Part shown: positions 20,801 to 32,378 of the stretch, piece by piece | How positions within the stretch are numbered: position 1 is the first letter of the stretch | How the letters are laid out: every line of letters starts with the position of its first letter | Origin: Eleginops maclovinus | Taxonomy: Eukaryota; Chordata; Actinopteri; Perciformes; Eleginopidae | Assembly (NCBI RefSeq): GCF_036324505.1 | Contig: NC_086349.1 | Span: forward strand, 27,361,759-27,425,758 | Length of the DNA: 64,000 nt | Direction of reading: 5' to 3' | Notes under the pieces: generated by a model | The model's input: only the letters and a program-made list of their open reading frames with translations | What the model was told of the DNA's origin: nothing | The model's database searches: none | Position numbers and translations under genes: made by a program

Positions 20801-21337
20801 TTTGTTCTCCTGGATGAGGGAGGCGTCTCGTAGTTTGCTTTCTGAGGTTGAGCAATAGTTTATAACTGTCTTCACATTGTTCCTAAAGGTCACTGTGCAA
20901 CCACTTTAAGGACTTAGGAACACTAGAACAGCGAGGCTAACGTGGCGATCAGTCCCTCCAAAACCTTTTACCTTTCTTTATCTTCCTCACGGACTCTTCT
21001 GTTTACTTCCCAACAGAGTGACATCCCTATGGCTCCTATTGGCTAGCACTCCACACATATTGTACGTGATAGGCTTAAGGGGTGGGACATCTCTAGGCGG
21101 TTGACCAATCAGAGCTGAGAAGAGCCCAGCCACCAAACGACTGCAGATAGGTTCTTATTGATATGTGTTTCCCAATAATGATGTCTGTTCTCCCCCCCCC
21201 CTCTCCAGCCCCCCCCTCCTGGACACCCCCCCAATGCCGCTCAGCTGGCTGCCATGCAGGGGGCCAACGTCGTAATGACACAGCGCAAGAACAACTTCTT
21301 CCTGGGTGGATCCAGTGGAGGTTATACCATCTGGTAA
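17867..21337 (+). CDS. dazap2: DAZ-associated protein 2 (DAZAP2/PRTB)
   Basis: Exons 17867-17879, 20119-20237, 20320-20568 and 21209-21337 give 169 residues; human has 168. DAZAP2 is a small Pro/Tyr-rich adaptor found in nucleus, cytoplasm and stress granules, and binds WW- and SH3-containing partners. Landmarks: start MNNKG, APPYTDTPPAYSE with a PPAY WW-ligand (residues 39-42), then NVPMAYYPMGAMYPPGS, MVEGGYDAGARF, GHPPNAAQLAAMQGANV and the C-terminal GGSSGGYTIW. These match the human protein almost word for word. Exon 1 codes for only four residues plus one base and is followed by a 2.2-kb intron. The 3' UTR may run past 22.4 kb: AATAAA at 21845-21850 and 22414-22419. It is divergent from fkbp1a and convergent with smagp, as in the human block. 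Confidence 0.97.
17880..20118 (+). other. dazap2: dazap2 intron 1
   Basis: No exon or recognised element apart from the CRE at 18265-18272. A small repeat at 19998-20075 has three copies of ATCACCCAGGGGTGTGTGTG-type units about 45 bases before the exon 2 acceptor. Confidence 0.6.
21000..21130. repeat. Dispersed repeat fragment (related to 55048-55190)
   Basis: Shares GTTTACTTCC, CTCCTATTGGCTAGC, CGTGATA and GGGACATCTC with 55048-55190. It lies in dazap2 intron 3, directly before exon 4. Confidence 0.7.
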
Positions 21338-24300
21338 CACCGACTCCTACATGCCTAAACCGAGCCTCCCCCCCGACCCAATTGATGCCCCCGTTCTCTC
21401 CCCAACCCCCAACCCCCCCCCCCCCCCCATATGCCTCCCTCTTCAGGCTGCTTGGCCATGCCACAATACTGATATCACCTAACGGAATGTAATATGTAGA
21501 GCCCTCAGAAAGGTACAGTACTCCACTTCACCGAGAGACCACCGACAGCCGGGGGACGACTGCCGCTCGATTCCAACGCCGTAGATTTCATTCCATGATG
21601 CTCGTGAGTCCGCCCCCCCCCCCTCCCCCTCGTTCCAGAGCGGACTCTCTCAGGCGTCTGTTTCCTCCGGTCGAACGGATCCCAAATCACAGCGAGGTGT
21701 CCGTGTGTTCCAGACACTGAAATATCAGACGTCACATAGTTTAGCTGCTTTATGGTGAAAGTGAAATGCAGTTACAGAGTTGCACTTAATGCACAAAAAA
21801 AATCCATTTGTCTTTTTTTTGAAAACTTCTAGTGTAGTTTAATGAATAAATGTGTAATAGTTACATGTAAATACCAGTCTGAGGAAAATACATCTCTACT
21901 ATACCACAAAAAAACCCAGCGTCCGGGATGCTGTTAGCTAGAATCGTGTTGTCTTCGCACAATATCCAAAACATCTCCGCTAAATTTTTCCTCCATCTGA
22001 TGGACTGTAAGGGTTAGTCCCTTGTAAATTATTTAAATTAAGCAACAGATTAAAGCTAAAGATTTCATGCAATATCCAAAGTGGTTTACTGTACCTTGTT
22101 GGGCGATTTGTAGATGACCATAGTCGAGTGCCAAAGAGCACCGGGGATAGCCCCACATTAACTTCAGTAAACTTAAAGGAAAGAAATTCAAAGTCAATCC
22201 AAGAGAAGACGAGCGGGACGGCTGGTTGGTGTAACATGTTAGCTTTTCTTTGTCTCCTGTTTCTATTTCACAGTCGGATACCCAGAGTTTATACACTAAA
22301 TGTTTTTATTGTACAGACTTCAACACCCTCCCCCCCCCACTGTTGTTTCTCATTTTAAAGTATTTATTCACGTGTGATAGCATTAGTTTCTTGTCAAAGC
22401 TCGAGGAGACTTTAATAAATATTTCAATGTTTCTTTTATTTCCTTCTTTACATTTCCATTAATGTTTAGCCGCCGGACATCTGACTGACGTTTGGTTGTG
22501 ATTAAAAATTTAGAAAACGTCACAATTTAAAAGCAAACGTATCGTAGAGTCAGCAGCACTGAGACCCTCAGACGGGCCCTCAGGCGGACCCCCTAGGCGG
22601 CCGCTGTGTGACCTCACTCTAAGTGAATGAATCACTCCTTAAGTTGTGTACTTTTTGCACCTTGCTATGTAAACCCTTTGTATCTGAGACGCTCTGCAGA
22701 GTAATCGGAGAGGCTGCAGATGAGGGGCGACTCTCTTTTTTTAATCCATGACTTTTTAAAGAAAGCTGTGATTTCTGAGCACCTGTCGACTCGAGTCCAT
22801 CAGTGTGTTAGACGGCATCTTCTCCGAGACATTTCTGTGCTGCTAATTAAACTCCTAGACTCTTTGCGTGCTGCTGCAGAACTTCAGTCTCTGAGATGCG
22901 TTCAGGAATCTTGATTTTGGTGTGTGCTAGCGTCTGTGTCACTGGGTATCCGACACAGTGGATCAGGTTTTAACAGCTGTGGCCGCCAGGAAACAAAGTC
23001 TGCACGGCGACAGCTCCGAGATTTGGGTGCTCAGTGAGAGCGAGCAGCTGTCTGCACACGTGCTCCATCCTCTGAAATCACACACACCTCCACACGTGTG
23101 TTTTGGATGAAAGGCCGCAGCTGCTAAAACTGAGAGGTTGTTCCCTGCTCTGATTGTGTGTACAGCAGCAATATGAAGTCCTGTGAAGCCAACAGTAGAA
23201 CCAGCCAGCAGACGGGTTCCTCTCTGTCCAAGGACGATGGGCCTTTAGAAGTTCAGGGATTCCTCTTTACAACATTTTGTAGACGTGTGTACCAAAGTGA
23301 CCCGTGACACTCTGGTACACATTCTATCTTTTAAGATTACTAAAGGAGAGACGAGCGTCAAGAGGTGGAAATACTTTGAGGAACAAAAAAGATCTTAGGT
23401 GCACTTAACTTTTTTATACTAAACTTCAAATCTAAAAGTTTAGAATAAAGGTTATTTTGGAAATTTGAAATGCTGCATGTTTGTTTTGATTTTATTTACA
23501 TATATATAAATATATATACACGCCGCTGTGTCAGAAGGGCCGTGTGAACCCGAGAACACCTGCAGGGTTACTCTGCTGTGGTTCTAGTTTGAGGGTCTCC
23601 GGGCGAAGCATCCCCCGTTTCAGAGGAAGCTTCCCCCCCGGCCCGGCCTTCAAACCAAAATCCCTGCAGATCTTTGTCATAAATACCTTAGTTTAGTCAA
23701 CTGTATGAAAGAATCAATAACCACAGTACTGTCACTTTGATATAAAAGGTATTGAGTCAAATATGGATGTGTATTTTTGTCAAACCACAATTATTTTACA
23801 CTCTGTTATAAAATAGTGAGAGGTGTCCTCAAAGGGCGGGTGATGGGTTTAAAGTGTCCAAAGTCACTTTGATGAGATCTAGAGAAGCTGGAATCCAGAT
23901 CTGAGGCTGAAACATCATCAGAAGTTCTGAATAGATTTTGAAAACAGCAGGTTTTTCCTCTGCAGATGCTTTTGAAAGTGTTTGCCAGGAGTCTACAACA
24001 TGCTGTCAGCTAAACGACTCAAAAGACGATTGACGGTAAACGGACTGTACTTATACATCTTTCTCAGGTCTCCTCGACCCCTCAAAGCTCCAAGAGTCAT
24101 TCACCTCTCAGTCAAGCAGAGCAGCACCACTTGCTCAAGGGAAGCTAACACTCACACACACTCACACACTGTTGGTCATCTGGAGCATCTCAGGGTTCAG
24201 TATCTTTCCCAAGGATGCAATTTAAAGTCCTAGCGTTCGTCGTTGCTTCAGAGTTAGGATTGTGTGTTCATGATATATTTTGCTGACCTTTCCAAAGGCT

Positions 24301-25090
24301 TTATTTGGTAAAATGAGACATGTGTTCTGATTGGTCTAGAGCAGGGGACCCCGTGCAAACTACATTTTTATAACTCTGAGATGCATATTAAATTTGGCCT
24401 CCAGGCGAATAATCTTAGGACGGCTCAACGCGCCGTACTTTGTTCTGGTTCATACAGATCTATAGATATATGTGGAGGTTGCTCATTTCCAGTGATGTGT
24501 AGAAAGGGATCAATGCTGTGTGAATGAAATGGGGTTGTGTTTTTACCTCATATGCCAATTCATCTCTAATAAGAAACTGGATTCGTGTTAGTGAGTTAAT
24601 TCTCCGTAAAAAAAACCTTTCAAAACAAAACCACCAAAAGATCCTTCGAGGACCCTCTGCAGGAACCCTGAAGACCCCCGCAGGAGCCGCAGACTGATGA
24701 CCCGTCGTCCTAATTTTGAAATCCGGTACGGACAATCTTTGGGCAGGTACCTAACACATCAGACTTGTTTTGAATCACAAAATATCACATTTATATCAAC
24801 CGTCTAAGTCAGGATTTTGGGGGAAAATTTGAAAGGGGAGCTTTTTTTTTCATCCTGAAATATATTTAAAACTGGGTGCAAATCTGACATTTTCAGCTGA
24901 TGATTTCACAACTAAATAATAAAAGGATGTGGAGGCGCCTTTCACAACACTGAGGACACCGCGGATTCATTAAATCGTCTTAAATATGTTTTTGTAGGTT
25001 TGGACTTCATTGAGCTGCTTCTTCCATTTGAAACCGTGATGTTGATGTGTTGTGCTGCAGAGACAGAGAGGTGGAAACATCACACGGTAA
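21338..25090. other. dazap2 3' UTR and convergent intergenic region
   Basis: The first 0.5-1.1 kb probably is dazap2 3' UTR; the rest separates two converging genes. A piece at about 24060-24235 (CTTGCTCAAGGGAAGC, then AGTATCTTTCCCAAGGATGC) resembles a common teleost interspersed repeat. No coding exon was recognised on either strand. Confidence 0.5.
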
Positions 25091-25112
25091 ATGTCTCTCG
25101 TCCAAAACACGT

Positions 25113-25118
25113 TTTATT
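25113..25118 (-). promoter_or_regulatory. smagp: Poly(A) signal for smagp
   Basis: AATAAA on the minus strand, about 375 bases after the smagp stop codon. Use is inferred. Confidence 0.5.
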
Positions 25119-25492
25119 GTCTTCCTTTTTTATCTCCAAAGAGGGAAGCCGTCAGTAACGCAGAATAATACTAAACCAGTGTCTGTCCTGATCCCAGAGG
25201 AGCACGTTGTTTTAATAAGAGGACAGCATAGAAGAAGTACACATTTAAAAGCAGGTAAAACAGCTTCATAACACGCCTTGTTGGGGAGGAATAGAAAAAC
25301 CGTTGCATATACCGGAGGAAGCTGATAAATAATGTTGACTGTTGCAGAGAGTTTAAGACCCACCACCCGATCCATGAAGACCCTCTCCTTCCGTCTCATC
25401 TTTGGTTTACTGTGCTTTACTTCCTGCTGTCGATGAAGAGTCTGCCGTCTCTCCCAACACAGAATCAGTCCCATTTCCTATCCTGCTCGTCT

Positions 25493-26857
25493 TCAGATGA
25501 AGTACTCCTTCTTCTCTCCGGCCGCCTGCTTGTTGTTGAACTCGTCCTCGGGGTCTTCGCCCGGCGCCGGCTCCCCGGTCGTCCGGTACGCCCCCTTATT
25601 GTGGCACAGGTACCGGTAGAGCAGGAAGCCCAGCACCGCTACCGTCAGCAGGATGAGGACTATCACCACTGTGGAAACGCGGCAGAAATATGACATTTAA
25701 ATGATGTTTTAAAGAGGATTTTATGAGGAAAAGTTGAGGATGAAGGGGTTAAAGTCACCTGCTATCACTGCGGAGTCTGTGCCGCTGGGGGCTGCTGTTG
25801 TGAAAACTGAGGAGGGATACAATCCACATTAAAACCATTAATTATCCTTTATTTTATCAAAAGATAAAATACAAATAATGGTATCTAAACATTAGGGGAG
25901 GAAAAAGAATGAATACAAATGTGCAATAAATATAAACTATTTAGACAGTTTTTGTAACATTTGAAATAAGAGACTAAATAATCCTCCTAAACGTGGATAT
26001 TTTAAGACCTGAATTACAGTATGTTATCTCAATGGTGTTCTATTCTATTCTAATACTACTTTAAAGGTATTTAACTGCCTGTTGATCAAAGGTCACAGCA
26101 TCGTGCACCGGAGGAGTGCATCGTGCACCAGAGGAGTGCATCGTGCACCAAGAGAGGAAGTAAAGTTTGCAGCAGGAGGGTCGGGGGGGGGGTTTATATT
26201 TACCCTGAGGGATGATGTGCTGTGCTGACGTTAGAGCCTTCATGTCTGAAGCGGCGGCTGGAAACAGGAAGCAGGAAGGAGATAAAACAGAACAAAAAAA
26301 CAGTTTCATTATCAAGCTCTCAGCAAGTCAACAGATCTGACGCCACGTGATCACACGCATGACCAAAAACACGCAGCACTCACCCTCTGTCGGGCTGGAG
26401 GTCACGGCTGTGGAGAGGGTCGACGCCATCGTCTCTGAAACTGGAAGAAGGTTAGATATGTGACAGAGCTGCAGGCTGGGAATAATACACAGTAAACTGA
26501 TTACTGAAGTCTCCAACAAACCTCTTAATTATTTCAGAATCTGTGTGAGGCAACGGCTTAATACTGAACAAGCACAGAGGGCTTTGAATTTGGATAAAAA
26601 AATAGCATTTTACACAAACAGCTGATTATGAGGAGAGCTGCTACTGTGAAGAGATATAAATAATAAACATCACAAAAACAAATAAATTATAATAAACAAG
26701 TAAAAAAATAAATCAATACAAACATTACGGCAGAGAGTATTGCACCTGATTCACGGTTTCTTTAAAACATATCTACAAAAACACGTGTGTGGTAGTCGTG
26801 CAAAACCAGGAAGACATGCATGTAAACACTTAATTAAAATAGGGACTCACCATTCAT
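25493..26857 (-). CDS. smagp: Small cell adhesion/transmembrane and glycosylated protein
   Basis: Five coding exons (26857-26851, 26440-26384, 26257-26204, 25806-25759, 25668-25493) give 113 residues; human SMAGP has 97. SMAGP is a single-pass plasma-membrane glycoprotein at epithelial cell contacts. The extracellular part (about residues 1-53) is Ser/Thr-rich, as expected for O-glycosylation. One membrane helix follows (VVIVLILLTVAVLGFLLYRY), then a cytoplasmic tail with HNKGAY and the C-terminus EKKEYFI. Human SMAGP has the same NKGSY and EEYFI elements. The first coding exon holds only ATGAATG. A non-coding first exon probably ends at 27795. Identity rests on the tail motifs and on position between dazap2 and bin2. 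Confidence 0.88.
26090..26155. repeat. Three copies of a 20-bp tandem repeat
   Basis: GCATCGTGCACCAGAGGAGT repeats three times inside smagp intron 3, immediately downstream of exon 3 in transcript order. Contains GTGCAC palindromes. Confidence 0.85.
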
Positions 26858-27794
26858 GGTTAGTGCTGGATAATTACACCTGAAGCAAACAAACAAAACT
26901 GCTTATTGTCAGCATCTATAAGAGTCCATAATAAAGAGGGTTAAAACTCTGAACTGGTTGTTCAAATGAACAATAATATTAATATTGTTAAATATATTTT
27001 ATTGCAGTTTTTATTATTCTTATGTTCGGAAACATTTTCATTGAATATCGAAAATATATTTCATTATATACTTTATTTTTTCATCAAAAAAAGAAAAATA
27101 AAGAGTTATTATCAGCACTATCGTTAAAAGATTAGATCAATTAAACTTAAACATTTGATTCTATTTTTCTTTCTTTAATAAAAATGGTGACTTTATAAAC
27201 TAAATGTGATTTTAAGAGTTGAAACTGTTAAAAGGAAATACATATGGTAGTTATATCAGCACTGATGGTTAAAAGATCAGACAAAATAAACAGTAATATT
27301 AATATTTTTGAATAAATAAAACTCTTATGTTCATTCAAATATTTTATTCCGTTTTTTAATTTATATTTTAATTTAATTACAGTTGAGCAACTATGAAGTA
27401 TTAGTAATTCTGAATATATAAATAGGTTTTTCTTTAAAAAGCAAACTGTGACTTTATAAAACAGTGTCATGTTATTATCAGGCCTGGTGGATTACATAGT
27501 GTGTAACAATAACTGGATTTGTCTAACTTTTCAAAGTGTGACTCAGAGTTTAAGTGACCTGGAAAGGAACGTCAACACCTTCCCCTCCATTGTTTCCGAC
27601 ACACTCCCTCCTCTCTTTGTCCCACCGTAACATTTCTAACAGGAAAACTTCACTTTTCCTCTGTTTTCACTCACTTTAACTCTAAATCCTCACTAAATAA
27701 TTAAAAACACAACATTTAAAGTTCATTTCCAGGGTTTCCTCCTCATTAGTCAACACAATCAGACATCGCTGCTCTCAGCTGTTGCTCTTCTTAC

Positions 27795-27860
27795 CTGAAG
27801 CGTCACAAAACAAACAGCTGCTCCGGATCCGGCTCTTCCCTCCTCACGGTGGCGAAAACA
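27795..27860 (-). promoter_or_regulatory. smagp: Candidate smagp leader exon and promoter
   Basis: On the minus strand GACGCTTCAG is followed by GTAAGAAG, a strong donor, in a local GC-rich patch with a CpG. This fits a non-coding first exon joined to the exon whose acceptor lies at 26880. Bases 27870-28080 upstream are pyrimidine-rich with TCCC repeats and CG sites, consistent with a promoter. Confidence 0.4.
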
Positions 27861-28099
27861 AGCGCCCCCCTGCTGACTGTAGTTCTGATGTAAAGTGTGT
27901 GTGAGAGTGTGTGTGAGGGTAAATCAGAAATAAAGTAAAGATGATCTACTTCTCCTCTCAGAAACTCTCGTGAGTCTTGCAGCAGCAGGGTACGCTCTCC
28001 ATTTCCGCCCCTCCCTTTTCTCCACCCTTCCTCCCTCCCTCCCTCCCGCTCGCTCTACGACAAAGATCGTCTATTAGCAAGATGTATCCCTCCGCAGGT

Positions 28100-28885
28100 A
28101 AAGTGGAGTAGAGTAAAGAAGTAGAACTAATTACCTAAAAACCTTGTTTCTATGTTTCTTTCCGAACCAAATCAGTTAATTAATTTATGAATATTGTCAT
28201 ACTTGTGTTTTTTTTTTTAAATTGTTTTGAAAATGTTTACTTTAATGTTTTACACACTTGCTCTGCCTCTTATTCTTATTTTTTTCAAATTTTATTTATT
28301 TCTAATTGCAAAAAGATTGTCCGATTTTCTTTTCTTGTATATTTTATTCCACATCTTTACTTTGACTTCTTATGTTTGCATAACTCGTTTTATTCTATTT
28401 TATTGTATTATTTAATTCCACACTTTCACTTATTTTGTTTGTCTAAATACTTTCATTTTATTTCTATTATTAACATATTAATCATTTGCCTATCCATTTT
28501 TTAATTCATGGTTTGAACCTAACATGATCATAAATCACATGATACAAAAACGTACAATTGGTTGAGGAGTAATGTAGGTAAACCCAAATTAGTTGTTTTA
28601 TCCAACCAATTGTCCTCGAACATTAAAGATATTCAACTATTCTAACCCAGAAACCTTCATTATAAAAGTTTGAGAAGCTGCAACCAGTGGATATTTGATC
28701 ACTTCAAATTTCAACCATCTGTTTAAAACTATTCACAGTTGCAGATTAATCCTTTAGGCTCAACTGGACTACAGAAAACAAACAGTATGGAAATGTGAGC
28801 AGAGTGAGAGCTCTCTCCTCGTGTCTCTATCTTTGAACCCCAGAGGAACAGGAGCAGCTGCTACACTTTCATTAAATAAATCAAA
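28100..28885. other. Intergenic region between smagp and bin2
   Basis: Very T-rich on the plus strand and then AT-rich. No coding sequence recognised; the 105-codon frame at 28187-28504 is a low-complexity Phe/Ile/Leu artefact. Confidence 0.6.
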
Positions 28886-28899
28886 TTAAGACAGGAAGC

Positions 28900-28905
28900 T
28901 TTATT
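28900..28905 (-). promoter_or_regulatory. bin2: Poly(A) signal for bin2
   Basis: AATAAA on the minus strand, about 590 bases after the bin2 stop. The implied 3' UTR contains a (CA)n/(CG)n tract at 29344-29420. Confidence 0.5.
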
Positions 28906-29343
28906 GTGCACACCTTGCATAATCATTCCATACATTTATAGATGCATATTTAACACATTTAACGTGGAAACATCATAATTCAGAATAACATCAGGGGTTC
29001 TCTTCTGCTCGCCTCTCTAACAGATTCAGGTTTTGTGAAAAATGAAATACATAATTGAAATAGCTTGCAGTACAGTACAGGTGGTGAGAATGTCTTCTAA
29101 CAGTTTAAATCTATGTTTGCAGAACATTACACAGAATATAATCTGTCCTGCAGAGAAGACCCTTCCTTCTGAGAGGTTATTATTATGGCTTTTACACAAA
29201 TACGAAGTGACCCGTACCGTGTGTGATTTGAATAAAAGATAAATAAGAAAACCAGTCCGCCTCTCCTCGGACTGCGGGTGGTTCAGAGCGGCTGTCGCAC
29301 ATTTCTCTGTCTGCAGCTGCTCCCTTCACTCTCACCTCCAACC

Positions 29344-29386
29344 TGCACACACACGAACACACACACACGCACGCACGCACACACAC

Positions 29387-29420
<34 letters not shown>
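29344..29420. repeat. (AC)n/(GC) microsatellite in the bin2 3' UTR
   Basis: ACAC repeats with GCACGCAC interruptions. It lies between the bin2 stop and its presumed poly(A) site. Confidence 0.9.
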
Positions 29421-29423
<3 letters not shown>

Positions 29424-29494
29424 AAACTCAGCACAGTAGAAGAGATAAGGAAATAATGATGTCAGATATTTAAAAACCTACAGACCTAAAGTCT

Positions 29495-30347
29495 TTAAAC
29501 GTCTGTGCTCTTTGAGTCCGCAGACGTTGGTTTCTCTGCAGGAGCCTCCTGTACGGGAACACACAGAAAGTCATGTTTAACATAACTTTAAAACAGTGTA
29601 CGAGTTAAAGTTCTGCACTCAAGATCTTTCTTTAAAACATATTTATGTGTTTTTATTTTCACTTATTTATATCTCTTTCTTATTTGAACTGTTAATGTCT
29701 TGTGTTTATATAAATATCTTGAATTTAATTGTATTTGTTTTATTTTATTAGCCTATCACGTAGAATGTGTTGAAGCGCCAGCCACTAGGAGTGTGAGTGT
29801 TCCATAGTGATGTCACGATGTCTCTGGAGGGAACGCAGGGAGTCCAGCCCCTGCAGACCGTTAACATGCACTAACACAATCTCTCCACCTCTGAGACACT
29901 GACAGGAAATATTGCCTCACTTATTTAAAGTATTTCTCACCCTCACCTTGTTCTTGACCTCCTGGTCGACAGCGAGGACCGCAGCTCCGTCTCCGTTCGG
30001 CAGCCCGTTCTCTCTGGGACCTCCTCCTCCTCTCTCCTCCTCCCCCTCTTCCTCCTGGATGTGCAGCGTCTCCTCGACGGCACTGAGCTGCAGCTCCAGA
30101 CTCTCAGAGTCACAGGAGGGGTTTCCCTCAGAGCTGCTGTCCTTCTCCCCCTCTTTCTCCCCCTTTTTCTCCCCCTCTTTCTCCCCATTTTTCTCCTCCT
30201 CTTTCTCCTCCTCTTTCTCCTCCTCTTTCACCTCCTTTTCAGAATCAGAATAAAATCATAAAAAACATATTTGAAAGGTTAATTATCATCATCATCATCA
30301 TCATCATCATCATTATATTTGTTATTATTATTTGTATATTATACAGG

Positions 30348-30387
<40 letters not shown>

Positions 30388-32299
30388 GCACATGTCAGGT
30401 GTCAGGATGATTCCTTTATAATTTGGGACTTTTAAAAAAGTGAAAATGAAAGTGAGGAATCACCTGAGGCTCTGCAGGAGGCTCCTCTGGCTTCACCTCC
30501 TCCTGGTGGATCTCCTCTGCAGCTGCAGCCGCCCCCTCTCTAGGAGGACTGAGGGTCTCGCTGAGGGAGTCGCTGTGGTTGGATACAGCGTCGAGGTCAT
30601 CCTCCAGGGGGGAGTGGGGGGAGATGGGAAGGGAGGCGCTGCTTTCCCGGGACAGGGTGCCGTGGCGGGGTTTGTCCGGAGACCTGAAGCTGAAGCGGGA
30701 GGGTTTGGGGCTGTAGCCCTTATGGAACTCGGAGAAGCTGGACTTCCAGGCTTTAGGGGACATCAGGGTCCGCCTCTTCAGGGACCCGTACCTGAGATCC
30801 AGAGACGACAGAGAGAAAGGTGTTCCATGACTCGGTCTTTAACCGGGCACCACAGAGAGGGTCCTGACCCCCTACAGGTGCCCCATAGAGAGGGTCCTGA
30901 CCCCCTACAGGTGCACCACAGAGAGGGTCCTGACCCCCTACAGGTGCACCACAGAGAGGGTCCTGACCCCCTACAGGTGCCCCATAGAGAGGATCCTGAC
31001 CCCCTACAGGTGCACCACAGAGAGAGTCCTGACCCCCTATAGCTGCATCACAGAGAGAGTCCTGACCCCCTACAGGTGCACCACAGAGAGGGTCCTGACC
31101 CCCTATAGGTGCATCACAGAGAGGGTCCTGAACCCCTACAGGTGCACCATAGAGAGGGTCCTGACCCCCTACAGGTGCACCATAGAGAGGGTCCTGACCC
31201 CCTACAGGTGCACCATAGAGAGGGTCCTGACCCCCTACAGGTGCCCCACAGAGAGGGTCCTGACCCCCTACAGGTGCCCCACAGAGTCATGAGAATTGTG
31301 TATAATTCTGTGAGCAATGACCTCTGCAGACCCTTCACTGCGAACACTTTCTCCGGGTGCTGAGCCTGCAGCTCCTTTATCACGCTCTGCAGATCCAGGT
31401 TCAGCTGCAAGAGAACAACACGGGTTAACAAACAAACAAACAAACAAACAAACAAACAACAATAAAATGTGCTATAGAGATAAACACTGAAGCCCTAGAG
31501 GAAACGTACCACGCTCATCTCCTTGTAGAAGGTGTTTCTTAGATGTGAGACAGCAGAGAAGACCGACACGAAGCATCCGACACGGCTGCAGGAACACAGA
31601 TACAAACATCATCCAGTGTCATTTATTCACACGCTCTCCTCTGCTGAGAGAACCCTGAGTCAGACCTGTCGTAGATCACAGGCAGCTCGTCCTTCAACTC
31701 GGAGTTGATGCTCTCATAAACACTCCTGGCTGCATGCATCTCCTCTTCGGCCTGCAGGGAACACGTGGAATAGGTCATTATAAATACACCTTGCACTCAG
31801 TACCAGAAACTATGGCTCCTCTCCTCAAAATATAAACCTCTCTTCTCATAAATGCACGCAGCTTTAATGTGAATATCTCTTGCAGAGCACCAATACAAAC
31901 TCAGATGCATGTAAGTGAGTTCCTCTTTTCCACTTTTCATGAAGCGTTTTGTATGATTATGGTGCGCGTCGTATAAAGAGGGTTGCCCTGCTCTTCTGTG
32001 AATCTGTGGTATGAACTGTATGTTGCATCAGCGGGGGACACAATGCACCATCATCTCTAAAACTCTGGAGTCTTGTTGCTGATTCCTGAGCTTCAGGTCT
32101 TCAGATGTGTGTGCAGATTTGTGTTTGTGTGAGCAGGTATGGTATGAGTGTGTCCTCACCTTGCTGATCTTGACGTCGTCCCTCTTCTTGCTGCTCTGCA
32201 GAGCCTCCAGGTGGTGCAGGGTGGAGTCGTAGTCCACCAGCTTCCTGCCTCGCTTCGCCACCTTCTCCTGCAGAGGGAAGGACACACAAGCTCCAGATA

Positions 32300-32378
<79 letters not shown>

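Noticed and set aside
28082..28100. ATG followed by MYPSA and a donor-like GCAGGTAAAG on the plus strand
   Set aside because: No downstream exon on this strand before bin2, and no family match. Probably chance within a pyrimidine-rich promoter region.
30440..31363. Frames with an 11-residue [10 protein letters not shown] repeat
   Set aside because: They read antisense through a real bin2 exon and then through the 33-bp minisatellite.
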